Source of the DNA: Belnapia arida
GTDB taxonomy: Bacteria > Pseudomonadota > Alphaproteobacteria > Acetobacterales > Acetobacteraceae
Reading direction: 5' to 3'
Length of the DNA stretch: 64,000 nt
Assembly (NCBI RefSeq): GCF_016773205.1
Contig: NZ_JAETWB010000009.1
Location: 62,001-126,000, forward strand
A program made the position numbers and the translations under genes. Within the stretch, counting starts at the first letter, position 1; the number at the start of each line of letters is the position of its first letter. Positions 62,528-64,000 of the stretch are shown piece by piece. The notes beneath the pieces were generated by a model that made no database searches, was not told the origin of the DNA, and was given only the letters and a program-made list of their open reading frames with translations.

Positions 62528-63478
62528 ATGTCCTTCCGCCCCGTCTTCCTGGCTGCCCTATTGGTCCCCGCCGCCGCGCTCGCCCAAACGGCGCCCCAAC
62601 CGGCGGCGCCGCAAGCGACGGCCCAGCAGGCGGCGGAAGACCCGGTCCTCGCCCGGGTGGACGGCAGCCCGGTCCGGCTCTCGGATGTGATGGCCACCGC
62701 CCAGGACGTGCTGCCGCCCGAGATGCGCTCCATGCCCGGCCCGGCCCTGATGCAGATGCTCCCCCCCGAGGTCGTCCGCCAGCTCGTCGACCGCGCCGTC
62801 ACCGAGCGCGTGCTGACCAACGCCGCCCGCTCGGCCGGCCTCGACAAGGACGCCGAGGTCCAGCGCCGCATCCGCCGCGCCGAGGAGCAGGAACTGCAAC
62901 AGGCCTACCTCTCCCGCGAGGTGACGCCCGCCGTCACCGACGCCGCCATCCGCACCCGTTACGAGCAGGAGGCCGGCCGCCGCCAGGGCGAGGAGGAGGT
63001 CCACGCCCGCCACATCCTCGTCCAGACCGAGGCCGAGGCGAAGGCCGTGCTCGCCGAGCTCGCCGGCGGCGCCGACTTCGCCGATGTGGCGAAGCGCCGC
63101 TCCCGCGACCCTGGCGCGCAGAGCGGCGGCGATCTCGGCTTCTTCAAGCGCGGCGACATGGTCCCCGAATTCGCCGAGGCCGCCTTCGCCCTTCAGCCCG
63201 GCCAGATGACGCAGGCTCCGATCCGTACCTCCTTCGGCTGGCACGTCATCAAGGTGGAGGAGCGCCGCTCCGCCCCGGTTCCGGGCTTCGAGGAGAGCCG
63301 CAACCAGCTCCGCCAGAAGATGCTGGAGGAGCAGGTGCAGCAGGTCGTCGCCCGCGCCCGCGACGCCGCGAAGGTGGAGCGCGTCGACCAGCCCGCACCC
63401 TCCATGCTCGACAACGCCGCCCCACCCACGCCCGCGGCCCCCGCCCGCCCCGCCGCCCCGCAACCGCAACGCCGCTGA
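62528..63478 (+). CDS. Parvulin-type peptidyl-prolyl isomerase (PrsA/SurA/PpiD-like)
   Basis: A 316-residue periplasmic foldase. The signal peptide ([18 protein letters not shown]) is followed by a helical SurA-N-like chaperone region and a parvulin domain with [40 protein letters not shown] and [11 protein letters not shown]. The tail is Pro/Ala-rich and disordered. It isomerises prolyl bonds in exported proteins. It is divergent from secA, a sensible export-related pairing, and is followed 16 bp later by argJ. The ATG at 62528 is preferred over 62495 because it begins the signal peptide. Confidence 0.92.
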   Translation: MSFRPVFLAALLVPAAALAQTAPQPAAPQATAQQAAEDPVLARVDGSPVRLSDVMATAQDVLPPEMRSMPGPALMQMLPPEVVRQLVDRAVTERVLTNAARSAGLDKDAEVQRRIRRAEEQELQQAYLSREVTPAVTDAAIRTRYEQEAGRRQGEEEVHARHILVQTEAEAKAVLAELAGGADFADVAKRRSRDPGAQSGGDLGFFKRGDMVPEFAEAAFALQPGQMTQAPIRTSFGWHVIKVEERRSAPVPGFEESRNQLRQKMLEEQVQQVVARARDAAKVERVDQPAPSMLDNAAPPTPAAPARPAAPQPQRR

Positions 63479-63494
63479 GGAAGAGCCCACGCCC

Positions 63495-64000
63495 ATGGCC
63501 GGCCCGCTGCCCGTCTCCCCGCTTGCCCAACCGATGCCGGAGCTGCCGCCGATCGCCGGCGTCACCCTCGGCGTCATCGAGGCGGGCATCCGCTACAAGG
63601 GCCGCGCCGACCTGACGATGCTGGAATTTGCCCCCGGCACGACGGTCGCGGGCGTCTTCACCCGCAACCTCTGCCCCGGCGCCCCCATCGACTGGTGCCG
63701 GGCCGCCCTCAAGGGCGGCCGCGCGCGGTCGCTGGTGGTGAATGCCGGCAACGCCAACGTCTTCACCGGCCGCGCCGGCCGCGAGGCGACGGCCGCCACC
63801 GCCGAGGCCGCCGCGAAGCTCGTCGGCTGCAAGCCCCGCGAGGTCTTCCTCGCCAGCACCGGCGTCATCGGCGAGACCCTGCCGCATGACCGCCTGACCG
63901 CCGCCCTTCCGGCCCTCCACGCCGCCCTCGCCCCCGACCGCTGGCCCGACGCCGCGCGCGGGATCATGACGACGGACACCTTCCCCAAGGCCGCCCTCCG
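63495..64000 (+). CDS. argJ: Arginine biosynthesis bifunctional protein ArgJ (3'-partial)
   Basis: The first 168 residues of ArgJ, cut by the window end. ArgJ transfers acetyl groups from N-acetylornithine to glutamate and often also makes N-acetylglutamate from acetyl-CoA, closing the arginine acetyl cycle. [43 protein letters not shown] and [12 protein letters not shown] are conserved. The self-cleavage site and C-terminal half lie beyond the window. It follows the PPIase by 16 bp and may be cotranscribed with it, as is common in Rhodospirillales. Confidence 0.93.
   Translation, partial: MAGPLPVSPLAQPMPELPPIAGVTLGVIEAGIRYKGRADLTMLEFAPGTTVAGVFTRNLCPGAPIDWCRAALKGGRARSLVVNAGNANVFTGRAGREATAATAEAAAKLVGCKPREVFLASTGVIGETLPHDRLTAALPALHAALAPDRWPDAARGIMTTDTFPKAAL

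Overview
The window is very GC-rich alphaproteobacterial chromosome, best matched to the Acetobacteraceae (Roseomonas-type) within the Rhodospirillales. This is inferred from a glycine-type 5-aminolevulinate synthase (the alphaproteobacterial route to heme), a cellulose locus with a fused BcsA-BcsB and a BcsD as in Komagataeibacter, many HWE/HisKA_2-type sensor kinases, and a Bug-family solute-binding protein. Genes are densely packed: ATGA/TGATG/TTGA start-stop overlaps are common and several convergent pairs overlap at their 3' ends. Both outermost genes (a DegT-type aminotransferase and argJ) run off the window. I see no tRNA, rRNA, insertion sequence, prophage, CRISPR array or integron.

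Region by region. 1-6 kb: DegT/DnrJ-type aminotransferase, histidine phosphatase, nnrD (NAD(P)HX repair) and a long, divergent PEP carboxylase homologue. 6-15 kb: signalling and housekeeping, with a REC-HisKA_2 kinase overlapping a single-domain response regulator, a CHASE3 histidine kinase, radC, a TetR regulator, map, an HWE kinase with a large sensor region, and a HerA-like ATPase. 15-22 kb: a CheZ-like phosphatase, hemA, a lipoprotein, a nitronate monooxygenase divergent from a LysR regulator, and a dienelactone hydrolase/fumarylacetoacetase-family pair.

21.9-33.3 kb is the centrepiece, a complete cellulose biosynthesis locus: bcsZ (GH8 endoglucanase), a proline-rich small protein, bcsQ (MinD-like ATPase), one long gene encoding BcsA and BcsB as a single polypeptide, bcsC (TPR plus outer-membrane barrel) and bcsD. 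The PilZ domain in the BcsA half implies c-di-GMP activation. A strong hairpin follows bcsD; a GT39-type membrane glycosyltransferase comes next, and then a perfect 30-bp palindrome.

35-48.6 kb is metabolic and transport: an SMP-30/FAH pair, a TTC38-like TPR protein, an M20 amidohydrolase coupled to a class III CoA-transferase, a Bug-type binding protein, a quinone-oxidoreductase-like MDR, an MFS transporter, a DHCW-type cupin, and a two-gene RND efflux system preceded by an operator-like inverted repeat.

48.9-64 kb is envelope and export: a 1700-residue alpha-2-macroglobulin with an intact thioester motif coupled to pbpC, a YaiI protein, two small secreted proteins, an RluA-family pseudouridine synthase, a decayed HWE-kinase/receiver gene, an EF-hand protein, secA with a good sigma-70-type promoter, a parvulin-type PPIase and argJ. 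The most distinctive content is the fused-BcsAB cellulose operon, the unusual PEPC homologue, the TTC38-like protein and several precise palindromic or inverted-repeat sites. I found no wholly unknown multi-gene system.
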